NCBI RefSeq assembly: GCF_902813185.1
Contig: NZ_LR778301.1
Location: forward strand, 2,932,501-2,996,500
Origin: Denitratisoma oestradiolicum
GTDB lineage: Bacteria; Pseudomonadota; Gammaproteobacteria; Burkholderiales; Rhodocyclaceae
Reading direction: 5' to 3'
Length of the DNA: 64,000 nucleotides
Shown: one piece after another, positions 27,220 through 38,264 of the stretch
Numbering within the stretch: the first letter of the stretch is position 1
Layout of the letters: each line of letters begins with the position of its first letter
Position numbers and translations under genes: made by a program
Notes under the pieces: model-generated
The model's database searches: none
The model's input: only the letters and a program-made list of their open reading frames with translations
Told to the model about the DNA's origin: nothing

Positions 27220-28410
27220 ATGTCCGAAAGTCCCCTCAACGCCGCCTTACGCCAATTCGAAGCCGTAGAGGCAAACCTCGTAAAGGCGGAGAAGGTGCTT
27301 CAAGCTATCGATGCAGCAGTCCCACAAGGAATTGCATTTGGCGAGAGCACTGAGTATGAACAGGACTGCCGTGATTTTCAGGCAATCTTCGACACACTCC
27401 CAAGGATTGATGGTTGGAAGCCAGACGTCTGCGTCATGGGGCTCGACGAAATTGCGCAGTGTCGTCTAGATGCCCAAGAAGTCGGAGAAATTGAGTGCAT
27501 CGTCTCGGTCGAAAACCAAATAGCTGAGCCATCCAAGCACTTGGGGGAATATCGGTATCGATTCAATCGAAAGCGGCGGGAGTTAATTCGAGACTCGCTA
27601 AACGAGCTAATAGATACCATCGACGGGTTGCTGCGCGAGCTTTCGCAATTGATCGCGTCTGAGACTGCATCTCACCAAAAGGTCGAGTCGGAGTCGTTCG
27701 AGACGCTTAAGCAGTATGTAGCTCAGATCGGAATGCTTCTGGGCAGTAGCGTTGCAAAACCTCCTCGCTGGTCCGACCTGCATAGGCACCTATCTTTCGG
27801 GTTGCTCGGCGATCTTCATGACATCGTCGAACATGATTGGCCCGCCGTGAAGGTCGGACTTCGGAAGTCGATGTACGGAGAGAAGGAACCCGTGCCAATT
27901 GAGATTGAAGATATTGGTGCAATTGTCAGCACCAGACCACGCGGCCCCGTCGCAACGCGACTGAAATGGGAAAGCCTGTCAGACGACTATTTTGAACGCC
28001 TACTCTTCGCTCTTATTTCGGCGGAGGATGGCTACGAAAACCCAGAATGGCTAATGCGCACAAATGCCCCCGACCGAGGACGGGATCTTTCCGTATATCG
28101 AGTATATGCGGATGCACTTGGCGGGACGATCCGGCAGCGGGTAATCATTCAATGCAAACACTGGCAAACGAAGAGTGTTGGTCCCGCAGAAGTGGCGACG
28201 CTAAAAGAACAGATGAAGCTTTGGGAACCGCCACGAATTGATATTCATGTAATCGCCACGAGCGGTCGTTTCACGTCAGATGCGGTAGCTCTCATCGAAA
28301 GACACAACCAGTCTGATACCGCGCTTCGAATTGAGATGTGGCCCGAAAGCCATCTTGAGAGGCTGCTTGCCAGTCGCCCGGCAATAATCGCTGAGTTTGC
28401 GTTGCGATGA
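27220..28410 (+). CDS. Mrr-like restriction endonuclease-fold protein, probably acquired
   Basis: From the ATG at 27220 the protein has 396 residues. The first 200 or so are helical and charged with heptad-like stretches (VEANLVKAEKVLQAID, LIDTIDGLLRELSQLI). The C-terminal 130 residues fit the Mrr/PD-(D/E)xK nuclease fold: GRDLS with the metal-binding aspartate, then IIQCKHW (QxK) and a conserved following helix. Base composition and codon use are clearly more AT-rich than in the neighbours, and the gene lies between perfect inverted repeats, both signs of transfer. No methylase, integrase or partner is next to it. It may be a solitary type IV or defence nuclease; the target is unknown. The ATG at 27157 is an alternative start. 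Confidence 0.8.
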   Translation: MSESPLNAALRQFEAVEANLVKAEKVLQAIDAAVPQGIAFGESTEYEQDCRDFQAIFDTLPRIDGWKPDVCVMGLDEIAQCRLDAQEVGEIECIVSVENQIAEPSKHLGEYRYRFNRKRRELIRDSLNELIDTIDGLLRELSQLIASETASHQKVESESFETLKQYVAQIGMLLGSSVAKPPRWSDLHRHLSFGLLGDLHDIVEHDWPAVKVGLRKSMYGEKEPVPIEIEDIGAIVSTRPRGPVATRLKWESLSDDYFERLLFALISAEDGYENPEWLMRTNAPDRGRDLSVYRVYADALGGTIRQRVIIQCKHWQTKSVGPAEVATLKEQMKLWEPPRIDIHVIATSGRFTSDAVALIERHNQSDTALRIEMWPESHLERLLASRPAIIAEFALR

Positions 28411-28411
28411 A

Positions 28412-28422
28412 GTGCAACCTAA
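28412..28422 (-). repeat. right arm of perfect 11-bp inverted repeat bounding the nuclease gene
   Basis: GTGCAACCTAA is the reverse complement of 27188-27198. Directly after it comes a strong hairpin (28425-28456). Confidence 0.7.
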
Positions 28423-28424
28423 TC

Positions 28425-28456
28425 GGGGAAGGGCCGGCTTCTAACCGGCCCTCCCC
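28425..28456 (+). terminator. strong hairpin after the nuclease gene
   Basis: GGGG(A)AGGGCCGG and CCGGCCCTCCCC form a 12-bp stem with one bulged A and a seven-base loop. No T-run follows, so it may be a transcript-protecting structure rather than a classical terminator. From here to the lipoprotein gene at 28664 I see no gene. Confidence 0.45.
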
Positions 28457-28663
28457 TCACCACCCACCGTGAGGGTCCGCAGTGGCCGGTTCAACGAGAT
28501 GACTCGGTAATCCCCCCCCATCACCCCAAGAAATGAGGGATTTCCGGCGACGTTGTCCGAGCCGCAGACAAGGGGCATAGTCCAGCGGTCCAGGGAAACA
28601 TCATGAATTCCTCCGCGACTCTCGCGTTAAAGAATTCGACCAAGCTGCCGTAGAATCCTGATC

Positions 28664-29143
28664 ATGCTGATCCGCGCCACTCTTACGCTACCCCTGATCG
28701 CCCTTGCCCTGACGGCCTGCGACCAGTTGGGAATCGACACTCCGGCCCAGACCGCAGCCCGTATCGAGGCCGACGGCAAAGCCGTGGGCGGTGCCTGCCG
28801 CCATGCCGGACGGGCACTGGAGGACTGCTATCTGATGAACCGGCGCGCTTCCAAGGCGGCGGTGTATGCGGGCTGGCGTGACATGGATGCCTACATGCGG
28901 GAAAACAGCATCTCCGTGGTGGCCCCCATCGGGGATACCGAGGAAGGCGCACCAACCCCGGAAAAGAAACCGGAGCCCGCCCCTGCGGAAAGCCCGGAAA
29001 CGAAGCCTGCGGAAGCCGCAGGCGGGACGAAGCCGTCTGAGGCGTCTGGCGAAAAGACGGCCCCCAAGCCGCCTGAAAAGTCTTCCGGCAAGGCCACAGC
29101 CAAGCACAGCGCCGTGACCTTCTCCCTCCGCCCCCTGGCCTGA
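28664..29143 (+). CDS. putative lipoprotein with Pro/Lys/Glu-rich tail
   Basis: The 159-residue protein has a lipoprotein signal (LPLIALALTAC, lipobox LTAC with the cysteine at residue 19). A small conserved-looking domain of about 60 residues with two further cysteines (GGACRHAGRALEDCYLMN) follows, then a low-complexity linker rich in Pro, Glu, Lys and Ala. It is likely to be anchored in the outer or inner membrane with the tail extended in the periplasm. Function unknown. TAGAAT at about 28652 with TTAAAG 18 bases upstream could be its promoter. Confidence 0.75.
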   Translation: MLIRATLTLPLIALALTACDQLGIDTPAQTAARIEADGKAVGGACRHAGRALEDCYLMNRRASKAAVYAGWRDMDAYMRENSISVVAPIGDTEEGAPTPEKKPEPAPAESPETKPAEAAGGTKPSEASGEKTAPKPPEKSSGKATAKHSAVTFSLRPLA

Positions 29144-29301
29144 TGCGCACTTTTCCTGTGCGGGCACGGTCTTTCCAGTAGAATCAGTACCTTCCACGCC
29201 TCGCCGGTTAGCGTGTTCGAGTCATCAAGGCTCGCGTCCCAGCATCCCCATTGTTGCCTGAACCGGTACCCCGCAAGGGGCAGGCCTGTTCAGGAGTATT
29301 G

Positions 29302-30705
<1,404 letters not shown>

Positions 30706-30737
30706 GCCTCACCACGTCTTACCGGGGTGTGATGCAC

Positions 30738-30778
30738 CAAAGAAAACCCCGCCTCTCCTTGATCGGAGAGGCGGGGTT
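30738..30778. terminator. convergent terminator between rhlE and pntB
   Basis: A perfect 14-bp stem, AACCCCGCCTCTCC / GGAGAGGCGGGGTT, with a six-base loop sits between the two convergent genes. On the minus strand it is followed by TTTTCTTT, a good intrinsic terminator for pntAB; on plus it lacks a full T-run. Confidence 0.85.
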
Positions 30779-30804
30779 CGTCAGCGTTCCGGCAGGATGA
30801 CCCG

Positions 30805-32214
30805 TCAGGCCACCAGGGCCATTTGCACTTCCTCCAGCATCTTCTTGGCATCACCGAAGAGCATGCGGTTGTTGTCCTTGTAGAACAGCGGATTGTCCAC
30901 GCCCGCATAGCCGGACGCCATGCTGCGTTTCATCACGATGGAGGTCTTGGCCTTCCACACCTCCAACACCGGCATGCCGGCGATTGGGCTGGTGGGATCC
31001 TCCTGGGCCGCCGGATTGACGATGTCGTTGGCACCGATGACCATGGCCACATCGGTCTCAGGGAAGTCCTCGTTGATCTCGTCCATTTCCATCACGATGT
31101 CGTAGGGCACCTTGGCCTCGGCGAGCAGCACGTTCATGTGTCCGGGCATGCGGCCGGCCACCGGATGGATGCCAAAGCGCACATTGACGCCAGCCTCCCG
31201 CAGGTGCCGGGTAATCTCGAAGACCGTGTGCTGGGCCTGGGCCACTGCCATGCCGTAGCCCGGCACGATAATGACGTTCTTGGCTTCCCGCAGCAGTTCG
31301 GCGGTCTCCAGAGCACTTACCGCCACCACCTCGCCGGCCGGCTGGGAACCATTGGCCGCCGCCGGCGCACCGCTGCCAGTGCCAAAGCCCCCCGCGATCA
31401 CGCTGATGAAGTTGCGGTTCATGGCGTTGCACATGATGTAGGAGAGGATGGCGCCGGAGGAGCCCACCAGGGCGCCGGTAACAATGAGCAGGTCGTTGGA
31501 CAGCATGAAGCCGGTGGCCGCTGCCGCCCAGCCGGAATAGCTGTTCAGCATCGACACCACGACAGGCATGTCGGCGCCGCCGATGGCCATCACCATGTGG
31601 ATGCCGAACAGCAGGGAAATCACGGTCATCACGATCAGCGGCGTCATGCCGGCGCTCACCGACTCGGCGTGAAGGAACTCGCGACAAAACCAGATCACCA
31701 ACAGGAGCCCCATCAGATTGAGCCAATGGCGCGCCGGCAGCAGCAGGGGCTTGCCGCCGATCCTGCCGGAAAGCTTGCCGAAGGCGATGATCGAGCCGGA
31801 GAAGGTCACCGCGCCGATCAGGATGCCGATGTAAATCTCGATTTCATGAATGGATTTCTCGGCGCCGACCAGGATGGTGGATGTATCGATGTAGCTGGCG
31901 AAGCCCACCAGACAGGCGGCCAGGCCCACCAGGCTGTGCATCAGGGCGACCAGTTCCGGCATCTGGGTCATCTGCACCACACGGGCCGCATAGAGGCCTA
32001 TGCTGCCGCCCACCACCATGGCACCGACAATCCAGGGAATGCCTGCCGCGTCGACCCGTGGTCCGAAGACCGTGGCCAGCACGGCGATGGCCATGCCGAT
32101 CATGCCGTAAAGGTTGCCGCGCCGGGAGGTCTCCGGATGGGAGAGACCTCCCAGGCTGAGAATGAAAAGAATGGTCGCACCGATATAGGCGACAGTTGTA
32201 AGGCTTACAGACAT
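30805..32214 (-). CDS. pntB: NAD(P) transhydrogenase subunit beta
   Basis: The 469-residue protein has about nine transmembrane helices (for example [20 protein letters not shown]) and a C-terminal NADP-binding domain III with [13 protein letters not shown] and [11 protein letters not shown]. With PntA it couples proton entry to hydride transfer from NADH to NADP+, supplying NADPH. The gene lies 15 bases after pntA and ends at a strong terminator. Confidence 0.96.
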   Translation of the reverse strand: MSVSLTTVAYIGATILFILSLGGLSHPETSRRGNLYGMIGMAIAVLATVFGPRVDAAGIPWIVGAMVVGGSIGLYAARVVQMTQMPELVALMHSLVGLAACLVGFASYIDTSTILVGAEKSIHEIEIYIGILIGAVTFSGSIIAFGKLSGRIGGKPLLLPARHWLNLMGLLLVIWFCREFLHAESVSAGMTPLIVMTVISLLFGIHMVMAIGGADMPVVVSMLNSYSGWAAAATGFMLSNDLLIVTGALVGSSGAILSYIMCNAMNRNFISVIAGGFGTGSGAPAAANGSQPAGEVVAVSALETAELLREAKNVIIVPGYGMAVAQAQHTVFEITRHLREAGVNVRFGIHPVAGRMPGHMNVLLAEAKVPYDIVMEMDEINEDFPETDVAMVIGANDIVNPAAQEDPTSPIAGMPVLEVWKAKTSIVMKRSMASGYAGVDNPLFYKDNNRMLFGDAKKMLEEVQMALVA

Positions 32215-32229
32215 GGGTCGTCTTCCTTC

Positions 32230-33825
32230 TTATTTGCGGAACATCGCCAGCATGCGGCGGGTCACGGCGAAGCCGCCGAACATATTGATTGCTGTCAGCG
32301 CGATGCCGGCAAAGGCCAGCCAGCGAATCAGCTCATCCGGCCGGCCGGCACCCGCGTTTCCCAGCAAGGGTGGCGCGATCTGGACCAGGGCACCAATCGC
32401 GATGATGCTGCTGATGGCGTTGGTCACGCTCATCAAGGGCGTGTGCAGGGCTGGCGTGACGTTCCACACCACCATGTAACCCACGAAGCAGGCCAGCACA
32501 AAAACGGTGAAATGCCCCAGGAAAGCCTCTGGTGCGTTGGCGCCGATGAACCAGAACAGGGCAGAGGCCACACTGAACATGATGGCAAGCTTGCCGGCCG
32601 CCATCGGTGTGTGATCACGGTGACCATGGCCCTTCTTGGCGGGTGCCGCCACTGGCATGGCAGCCGGCTTGGCGGCAGGAGCCGCCGCCAACTTGGGCGC
32701 AGGCGGCGGCCAGGTGATGTTGCCTTCCTTGACGACCGTGAGGCCGCGGATGGCATCATCGTCCATATTGACGTTGATGACGCCATCCTTGGTCTTGCAC
32801 AGTTCCTCGGCCAGGCGGAACAGATTGGTGGCGTAGAGGGTGCTGGACTGCCGGGCCATGCGGCTGACCAGATCGGTGTAGCCGACGATGGTCACGCCAT
32901 GCTTCACCACCACCTGGCCGGGTTCGGTCAACTCGCAGTTGCCGCCCTGCTCGGCCGCCATGTCGACGATGACGCTGCCCGGCTTCATGCTCTTCACCAT
33001 CTCGGCGGTGATGAGCTTGGGCGCCGGCTTGCCGGGGATCAGCGCGGTGGTGATGATGATGTCCACCTCCTTGGCCTGCTTGGCATACATCTCACGCTGG
33101 GCCTGCTGGAAGCCCTCGCTCATCACCTTGGCGTAGCCGCCGCCGCCGGAACCTTCTTCCTCATAATCGACCTTGACGAATTCGCCGCCCAGGGACACGA
33201 CCTGATCAGCCACTTCGGCGCGGGTATCGTTGGCGCGCACGATGGCGCCCAGGCCGGCGGCGGTGCCGATCGCCGCCAGGCCGGCCACGCCTGCGCCTGC
33301 GATGAATATCTTGGCCGGCGGAACCTTGCCGGCGGCCGTGATCTGGCCATTGAAGAAACGGCCGAAGGCATTGGCGGCCTCGATGACCGCACGGTAGCCG
33401 GCGATGCCGGCCATGGAGGTCAACGCGTCCATCTTCTGTGCGCGGCTCAGTTGGCGCGGCAGCGAGTCGATGGCCAGCACGGTGGCCTTCTTGGCTGCCA
33501 GTTGATTCATGAGTTCCGGGTTCTGCGCTGGCCAGATGAAGCTCACCAGGGTACCGCCTTCGCGCATCAGGCCGACTTCGTCTGCATTCGGGCCACGCAC
33601 CTTGAACACGATGTCGGACTTCGCCCAAAGCTCGGCGGCGCCGGTAATGATCTGGGCGCCGACAGCACGATAACTATCGTCGTCGAAATTCGCAGCATCC
33701 CCGGCACCGGATTCCACTGCGACTGCAAACCCCAGCTTGATCAGTTTCTCGACAACTTCGGGAACGGTGGCGACACGCTTCTCGCCCGCGAAGACCTCTC
33801 TTGGCACTCCAATTATCAGGGACAT
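32230..33825 (-). CDS. pntA: NAD(P) transhydrogenase subunit alpha, fused PntAA-PntAB form
   Basis: From the ATG at 33825 ([19 protein letters not shown]) the protein has 531 residues. Residues 1 to about 380 are the NAD-binding domain I ([24 protein letters not shown]). An Ala/Pro/Lys-rich linker ([20 protein letters not shown]) and a His-rich stretch follow, then four membrane helices of the PntAB part. Many betaproteobacteria and alphaproteobacteria encode the two parts separately; here they are one chain, as in E. coli, but with a longer linker. The frame upstream of 33825 runs across corA and is not coding. Confidence 0.93.
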   Translation of the reverse strand: MSLIIGVPREVFAGEKRVATVPEVVEKLIKLGFAVAVESGAGDAANFDDDSYRAVGAQIITGAAELWAKSDIVFKVRGPNADEVGLMREGGTLVSFIWPAQNPELMNQLAAKKATVLAIDSLPRQLSRAQKMDALTSMAGIAGYRAVIEAANAFGRFFNGQITAAGKVPPAKIFIAGAGVAGLAAIGTAAGLGAIVRANDTRAEVADQVVSLGGEFVKVDYEEEGSGGGGYAKVMSEGFQQAQREMYAKQAKEVDIIITTALIPGKPAPKLITAEMVKSMKPGSVIVDMAAEQGGNCELTEPGQVVVKHGVTIVGYTDLVSRMARQSSTLYATNLFRLAEELCKTKDGVINVNMDDDAIRGLTVVKEGNITWPPPAPKLAAAPAAKPAAMPVAAPAKKGHGHRDHTPMAAGKLAIMFSVASALFWFIGANAPEAFLGHFTVFVLACFVGYMVVWNVTPALHTPLMSVTNAISSIIAIGALVQIAPPLLGNAGAGRPDELIRWLAFAGIALTAINMFGGFAVTRRMLAMFRK

Positions 33826-33948
33826 CAAACACACTCCCGTACGGGTTGTTATAGGCATAATGGCTGTAATCCGCTCACCGGACAACTCTGGGATCATACC
33901 CAAAAGTTGCCAAACTTTCCGATTCAGGCATCTCTGGAGCAAGTTCCC

Positions 33949-35013
33949 ATGACCAAGAGGAAACCACGGTCTCTCAAAACCGGCCTGCCGCCGGGTGCAC
34001 TCATCCATGTCGGCGAACGCAAGACCGAACAGCCCTATGTGACCCTGGTCGAATATGGCCCGGAGAAGCTGACGGAACACAGATTTGCTTCCGTGCACGA
34101 TTCCCGCGACCACAGGCCCAGCCAACCGGTACTGTGGCTCAATGTCTATGGTCTGCACGAGCCCGAGGTCCTGACCGAAATCGGCCGCCGTTTCAATCTT
34201 CACCCCCTGGTACTGGAGGACATTCTCAACACCGACCAGCGCCCCAAGGTGGATGACTATGGCGACTACCTCTACCTGGTGGCCTGTTTTTTCACCTACG
34301 ACAGCGAGCATCTCAGCGTCAGTTCAGAGCAGGTGAGCCTTATCATCGGCCAGGGCTTTGTCCTCAGTTTCCAGGAACGCCCCACGGGCAATTTCGACCC
34401 GGTGCGGGAACGCCTGCGCCAGAACGGCGGGCAGATTCGCAAGCTAGGCGCCGATTACCTGGCCTATGCCCTGCTCGACATTCTGGTGGACCGCCACTTC
34501 ACGGTGCTGGAACAAATCGCCGATCGCACCGAAGCCCTGGAAGACGAGCTGATGGGCAATGTCAGTCCCGCCATGCTCCAGACCCTGCATCAGTTGAAGC
34601 GGGATACCCTGATCCTGCGGCGGGCCGTGTGGCCCCTGCGGGAGGTGGTCAACCAGTTGATCCGGTCTGGCGGCCCTTTCTTTCAACCCGCCACCCAGCC
34701 CTATCTTCGGGACATCTACGACCACACGGTGCATGTGATCGAATCCCTGGAGGCGATCCGCGATCTGCTCGCCGGCATGCTGGATCTCTATCTGTCCAGT
34801 GTCAGCAACCGACTCAACCAGGAGGTGCGCGCCCTCACGGTGGTGGCCGTCATCTTCATGCCCGCCACCCTGATATCGGGGATCTTCGGCATGAATTTCC
34901 GCACCATGCCCTTGCTGGACAACCCGGAGGGTTTCCTTGTGGCCCTGGGTATGATGGCTTTCATCGCCACGACCCTGGGGCTGACCTTCTGGCGACGGCG
35001 CTGGCTGGGTTAA
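33949..35013 (+). CDS. corA: magnesium/cobalt transporter CorA
   Basis: The 354-residue protein has a large cytoplasmic N-terminal domain and two C-terminal transmembrane helices, the first followed by the selectivity motif GMN in [11 protein letters not shown], the second ending in the basic WRRRWLG. This is the CorA architecture for Mg2+ uptake. GGAG lies nine bases before the ATG. It is divergent from pntA; the 123-bp gap holds a perfect CCCGTACGGG palindrome at 33836-33845 in the pntA leader. Its stop codon abuts a family C repeat. Confidence 0.94.
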   Translation: MTKRKPRSLKTGLPPGALIHVGERKTEQPYVTLVEYGPEKLTEHRFASVHDSRDHRPSQPVLWLNVYGLHEPEVLTEIGRRFNLHPLVLEDILNTDQRPKVDDYGDYLYLVACFFTYDSEHLSVSSEQVSLIIGQGFVLSFQERPTGNFDPVRERLRQNGGQIRKLGADYLAYALLDILVDRHFTVLEQIADRTEALEDELMGNVSPAMLQTLHQLKRDTLILRRAVWPLREVVNQLIRSGGPFFQPATQPYLRDIYDHTVHVIESLEAIRDLLAGMLDLYLSSVSNRLNQEVRALTVVAVIFMPATLISGIFGMNFRTMPLLDNPEGFLVALGMMAFIATTLGLTFWRRRWLG

Positions 35014-35187
35014 GGCTCGCCCCCTTCGCCCCCTCCAGGGGGTTCGATACGGCTCGCTACGCTCGGCTGTTTGAGAGAGTTGAGCACCGAGAGCTTGCGG
35101 CTGGCGCCGCGTGCCGCTTTCCCTTGTCCCGCAGGGATTTCCTCCGGTCAGGACTGCCCGGCGGGAAAGCTCGTTCTCCCATGCGCG
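35010..35187 (+). repeat. dispersed repeat family C, copy 1
   Basis: The block begins at the corA stop (TTAAGGCTCGCCCCCTTCGC), then CCAGGGGGTTCGATACGGCTC, GAGCTTGCGGCTGGCG, CTTGTCCCGCAGGGATTTCC and CCGGTCAGG. The same order occurs on minus at 61195-61462, there starting at the hemY stop. It contains the 15-mer GGCTCGCTACGCTCG (35051-35065) and ends at the PP2C stop. Confidence 0.85.
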
Positions 35188-35985
35188 TTAGGTGGCGCGC
35201 TGCCGTCCCAGCAGGGTGGCGAACTTCTTCTTCTCCGCTTCCACTTCCTTGATCCGGACAATGGCCAGGGAACAATTGTCGCCCCGGCCGCCGGCCCGGG
35301 CTCGTGCGCGCTCGATCAGGGCCTCCGCCGCCTGGCGGGGCGCCAGGGTGGACAACACTTCGCCCAACTCCTCGTTCTTGAAATAGGCCCAGATGCCGTC
35401 GGAACACAACAGGAAACAATCGCCCGCCACCAGGGGAGATGCCTCCCCGAAATCGATTTCCGGGCGGGCCTCGTCCCCCAGGCAGGAAATCAGCAGATTC
35501 TTGTTGGGATGCTTCTCCGCCTGCTCCTCGGTGAGATAGCCGGGCAACACCATCTTGCGCATCACCATGGAGTGATCAATGCTGCGAGCCACCATTTCTC
35601 CCTGGCGGAAATGGTAGATGCGGGAATCGCCGCAATGGGCCCAGTCCATCCGTCCCGGCTGCATCACCAGGACACAGGCGGTGCTGTGAGGCTCCTTTTC
35701 GCTGGACAGGGCGGTCAGGCGTATGCCCTCGTGAGCGTCGTTGATCGCCGCCGCCAGCATCTCGCGAGTATCGGCGCCGGGTCCGAAACACTCGAAGCTA
35801 TGACGCGCGCAATGAATCACCTGCTCCGCGGCGATGGCACCTCCGCTCAAGCCGCCCATGCCGTCGGCCAGCACGGCCATCAGGGCGCCCTTGTAATCGG
35901 CATGGGGAAAGATCGCAACCCGGTCCTGCTGCTCCTCACGGTCGCCGATATGCTGCGCGGAACAAACCTCGACAGTCAGTGCCAT
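35188..35985 (-). CDS. PP2C-family protein serine/threonine phosphatase
   Basis: The 265-residue protein is a single metal-dependent PP2C domain with the conserved metal sites ADGMGG, HCGDSRIY, CSDGIW and GRGDNCS, and the N-terminal DREEQQDR. It dephosphorylates Ser/Thr phosphoproteins; no kinase gene is adjacent. It follows an 86-residue small gene by three bases and an HDOD gene, so the three may form one signalling operon. Confidence 0.92.
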   Translation of the reverse strand: MALTVEVCSAQHIGDREEQQDRVAIFPHADYKGALMAVLADGMGGLSGGAIAAEQVIHCARHSFECFGPGADTREMLAAAINDAHEGIRLTALSSEKEPHSTACVLVMQPGRMDWAHCGDSRIYHFRQGEMVARSIDHSMVMRKMVLPGYLTEEQAEKHPNKNLLISCLGDEARPEIDFGEASPLVAGDCFLLCSDGIWAYFKNEELGEVLSTLAPRQAAEALIERARARAGGRGDNCSLAIVRIKEVEAEKKKFATLLGRQRAT

Positions 35986-35988
35986 GAG

Positions 35989-36249
35989 TCAGGAAGAGGG
36001 TGCGCCGCCAGAGGAAAACACCCGCTTGGCCGCAGTGACAATGACGAAGACCTGTTCCTGGGAGAGGGAGGGGAAGCGTTCGTGCAGGGCACGGAAGGCC
36101 AGGTGCTCATGGCTGTGACCGGCCCAGTTGTTGGCCGGATCGAAGAAAGGCTCCAAGACATCGTAGGCCTCGACGAAAATCCCCCGCAACTGGGAGTCGC
36201 GGCGGCGCTCCGTAGCGTCGTCTGGCGCGAGTTCATCAACCATGGACAT
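35989..36249 (-). CDS. small conserved-looking protein of unknown function
   Basis: This 86-residue acidic, soluble protein (LRGIFVEAYDVLEPFFDP, ALHERFPSLSQEQVFVIVTA) starts with MSMVDELAPDD and ends three bases before the phosphatase gene. Its tight packing between HDOD and PP2C genes and normal codon use support a real gene. I do not recognise a family. It may be a partner or substrate of the phosphatase, which is inference from position only. Confidence 0.7.
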   Translation of the reverse strand: MSMVDELAPDDATERRRDSQLRGIFVEAYDVLEPFFDPANNWAGHSHEHLAFRALHERFPSLSQEQVFVIVTAAKRVFSSGGAPSS

Positions 36250-36282
36250 TCCTCCTCCGTGAATCCTAGCACGGTCACCGCC

Positions 36283-37125
36283 TCAGCTCTCGGCGTCGAA
36301 GCGGTCGCTGATGCGATCGAAGAAATCCTCCAACTCCTCTGGGAGGATGCAAAGCTCCCCCAACACCTCGTCTGCCAGGATGGGCCAATGGGCATCGTCG
36401 ATCCGGTTAACGCGGAAAAAGAAATGAACCGCCAGTTGCAGGATGGCCACAAGACTGCGAGTGGCGCCCATATCCGCATGCGGAATTTCTCGATGGCAAC
36501 GTATGGCCTGAGCAATGAAGTCCGGCAGCTTCCAGTGCCGCGCCACCAGATAGCCGATGGTAACGTGGTCCACGTTGAAACGCTGGTCCTCCTCCTGCAG
36601 ACTGGGCCAGGAATTCACGGTATTCATGGTCAGGCCCTGACAATAGTCGGGGAAGCGCTGCATCAGCAGCGGTACGCCACATTCATAAAATACCCCTGCC
36701 AGGTATGCCTGATCAGGAAAGACATTGCATACCGTTATTCGGTCGTCGGCAATCAGCGCCGCCAACCGAGCCAGTTCGCGTGCACGTACCCAGAAGACCT
36801 CCATGCCATGACGATGGGCGCCGGGAATCGAGGTCGCCAGGGAAAAGGCCCGCGCCAGATTCAGACACTGCTTGCTGCCTATCACCATCAGCACTTGGTC
36901 AAGCCTGTCCAGGTTTCGGTTGCGAGGATTGAACAGGGGCGAGCGAGCGGCCTTGAACAGCATGGCCGTGAGCCCCGGATCCTGCGCGATCGTGCGTGCC
37001 AAAGTGCGCACATCAGGATCGCCCCTGGAAAGATTGTCCTCAAGTTGCACCAGCACCTGGGGCTGGGGTGGAAGTTTTACGCCACGAGCCACCAGGTCCA
37101 TCAACGCTTGTTCATCACTCGACAT
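36283..37125 (-). CDS. HDOD-domain signalling protein
   Basis: The 280-residue protein starts at the ATG at 37125 (MSSDEQALMDLVARGVKLPP), with AGGA just upstream. It is one HDOD domain: LPPQPQVLVQLEDNLSRGDPDVRTLARTIAQDPGLTAMLFKAA, where the catalytic HD of true HD phosphohydrolases is missing. HDOD proteins act as non-catalytic regulators in bacterial signalling. A longer frame to 37164 adds no similarity. No output domain follows. Confidence 0.87.
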   Translation of the reverse strand: MSSDEQALMDLVARGVKLPPQPQVLVQLEDNLSRGDPDVRTLARTIAQDPGLTAMLFKAARSPLFNPRNRNLDRLDQVLMVIGSKQCLNLARAFSLATSIPGAHRHGMEVFWVRARELARLAALIADDRITVCNVFPDQAYLAGVFYECGVPLLMQRFPDYCQGLTMNTVNSWPSLQEEDQRFNVDHVTIGYLVARHWKLPDFIAQAIRCHREIPHADMGATRSLVAILQLAVHFFFRVNRIDDAHWPILADEVLGELCILPEELEDFFDRISDRFDAES

Positions 37126-37201
37126 GAGAGTCCTAACTCCCGGGAAGGCAAGCCCCTCGGGCAATCCATTGAATTACTCCATCCGGTACCCGGAGGACGA
37201 A

Positions 37202-37633
37202 TTATCGCTCAATGGAGCTATTCCGCCAGGTTGTCATGCGCCTGATCATGGGCGCGGCGGGCAACTCGTCCGCTCCGCCCGGATGTTGCTGGGCCAGATA
37301 GACCAGGCGATGGATGTCGGGTGCCTGGGTCTGCGGATCGAGGGTCTCCTTCAGGAACAACAGACCACCGCACTGCACCTGCAAGGCCCGGGACCATGCC
37401 AGGGGACCCGGCCGGCCAGGCCTGAGCTTCAGGGCGAAGGACGCCCTCTCTTGCAACAGGCCGTAGAGGCTGGCGCAGGCAGCCCGTGCCAGGGGCGAGG
37501 AGCACGCCGTGCCGGAACCCTCGACCACTGTGGTCGCCAGCTCGCAGGCCGCCATCCGTGCCGTCAAGGCGACGCAGAACACGCAGGGCAGAAGATTCAC
37601 TTCCCGGTTGCGGGGCATCGTATGAGATGTCAT
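37202..37633 (-). CDS. hypothetical protein, cysteine-containing
   Basis: A 143-codon frame diverges from the adenosyltransferase gene. It has a CVFC pair near the N-terminus and several other cysteines, a hydrophobic stretch LLPCVFCVALTARMAACELA, and a C-terminus rich in Arg and Ser. I recognise no family. It may start at the ATG of MPRNREVNLL (37618). Nothing else fills this gap, but codon use is not a strong argument either way. Confidence 0.45.
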   Translation of the reverse strand: MTSHTMPRNREVNLLPCVFCVALTARMAACELATTVVEGSGTACSSPLARAACASLYGLLQERASFALKLRPGRPGPLAWSRALQVQCGGLLFLKETLDPQTQAPDIHRLVYLAQQHPGGADELPAAPMIRRMTTWRNSSIER

Positions 37634-37694
37634 GGTGGCCTATGATAGCCGGCCATGCCTCCTGAACGATGCCGTTTTACGGGATAATCTGACC

Positions 37695-38252
37695 ATGGGA
37701 CATCGACTTTCGAAAATCTATACGCGCACCGGTGACGCCGGCACCACGGGCCTGGGCGACGGCTCCCGTACCGGCAAGGACTCGGCCCGCGTCGCCGCCA
37801 TGGGAGATGTGGATGAACTCAACTCCCTCTTGGGTATTGTCTTGTGCGAGGCCATGTCCGACGAGGTGAGGGAACTCCTTATCGGCATTCAGCACGATCT
37901 CTTCGACCTGGGGGGGGAACTCTCCGTGCCGGGCGCCAACTTTCTCGCCGCGAGCCAGCCGGGCCGGCTGGAGCAGGCGATTGATCGCTACAACGGTGAA
38001 TTGCAGCCTCTGAAGGAATTCATCCTGCCCGGTGGTACCCGGGTGGCGGCCCAGGTACACCTGGCCCGTGCCGTGTGCCGCCGTGCGGAACGCAAGCTGG
38101 TGACCCTGGCGTCCACAGAGGCCGTGTCCGACACGGCGCGGCGCTACCTGAACCGGCTCTCGGACCTGCTCTTCGTCCTGGCCCGCTGGCTCAACAAGAG
38201 CGCTGGCGGCGGCGACGTGCTCTGGCAGAAGGGCAAGAACGCCGGCCTCTAG
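37695..38252 (+). CDS. cob(I)yrinic acid a,c-diamide adenosyltransferase, PduO type
   Basis: The 185-residue protein starts with MGHRLSKIYTRTGDAGTTGL, the PduO-type ATP-binding N-terminus, and contains DVDELNSLLG, LFDLGGELS and the signature LARAVCRRAERKLVTL. It transfers adenosine from ATP to cobalamin to form coenzyme B12. The start is the ATG at 37695; the frame is open back to 37632 with no similarity. No B12-dependent enzyme is in the window. Confidence 0.92.
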   Translation: MGHRLSKIYTRTGDAGTTGLGDGSRTGKDSARVAAMGDVDELNSLLGIVLCEAMSDEVRELLIGIQHDLFDLGGELSVPGANFLAASQPGRLEQAIDRYNGELQPLKEFILPGGTRVAAQVHLARAVCRRAERKLVTLASTEAVSDTARRYLNRLSDLLFVLARWLNKSAGGGDVLWQKGKNAGL

Positions 38253-38264
38253 AATCCAGGGCCG

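Noticed and set aside
27187..28423. Integron cassette: GTTAGGT before and ACCTAAT after the nuclease gene resemble attC core sites
   Set aside because: The downstream core deviates at one base, the following hairpin does not end in a matching GTTRRRY, and no integrase or neighbouring cassettes are present.
28424..28560. Possible group II intron or transposon end after the nuclease gene
   Set aside because: Strong hairpins are present but no domain V, reverse transcriptase, transposase or terminal repeat pair could be recognised.
30823..33948. Plus-strand open frame continuing without stop into corA, giving an apparent 1396-residue protein
   Set aside because: Everything before the ATG at 33949 is antisense to pntB and pntA with no similarity; only the last 354 codons are CorA.
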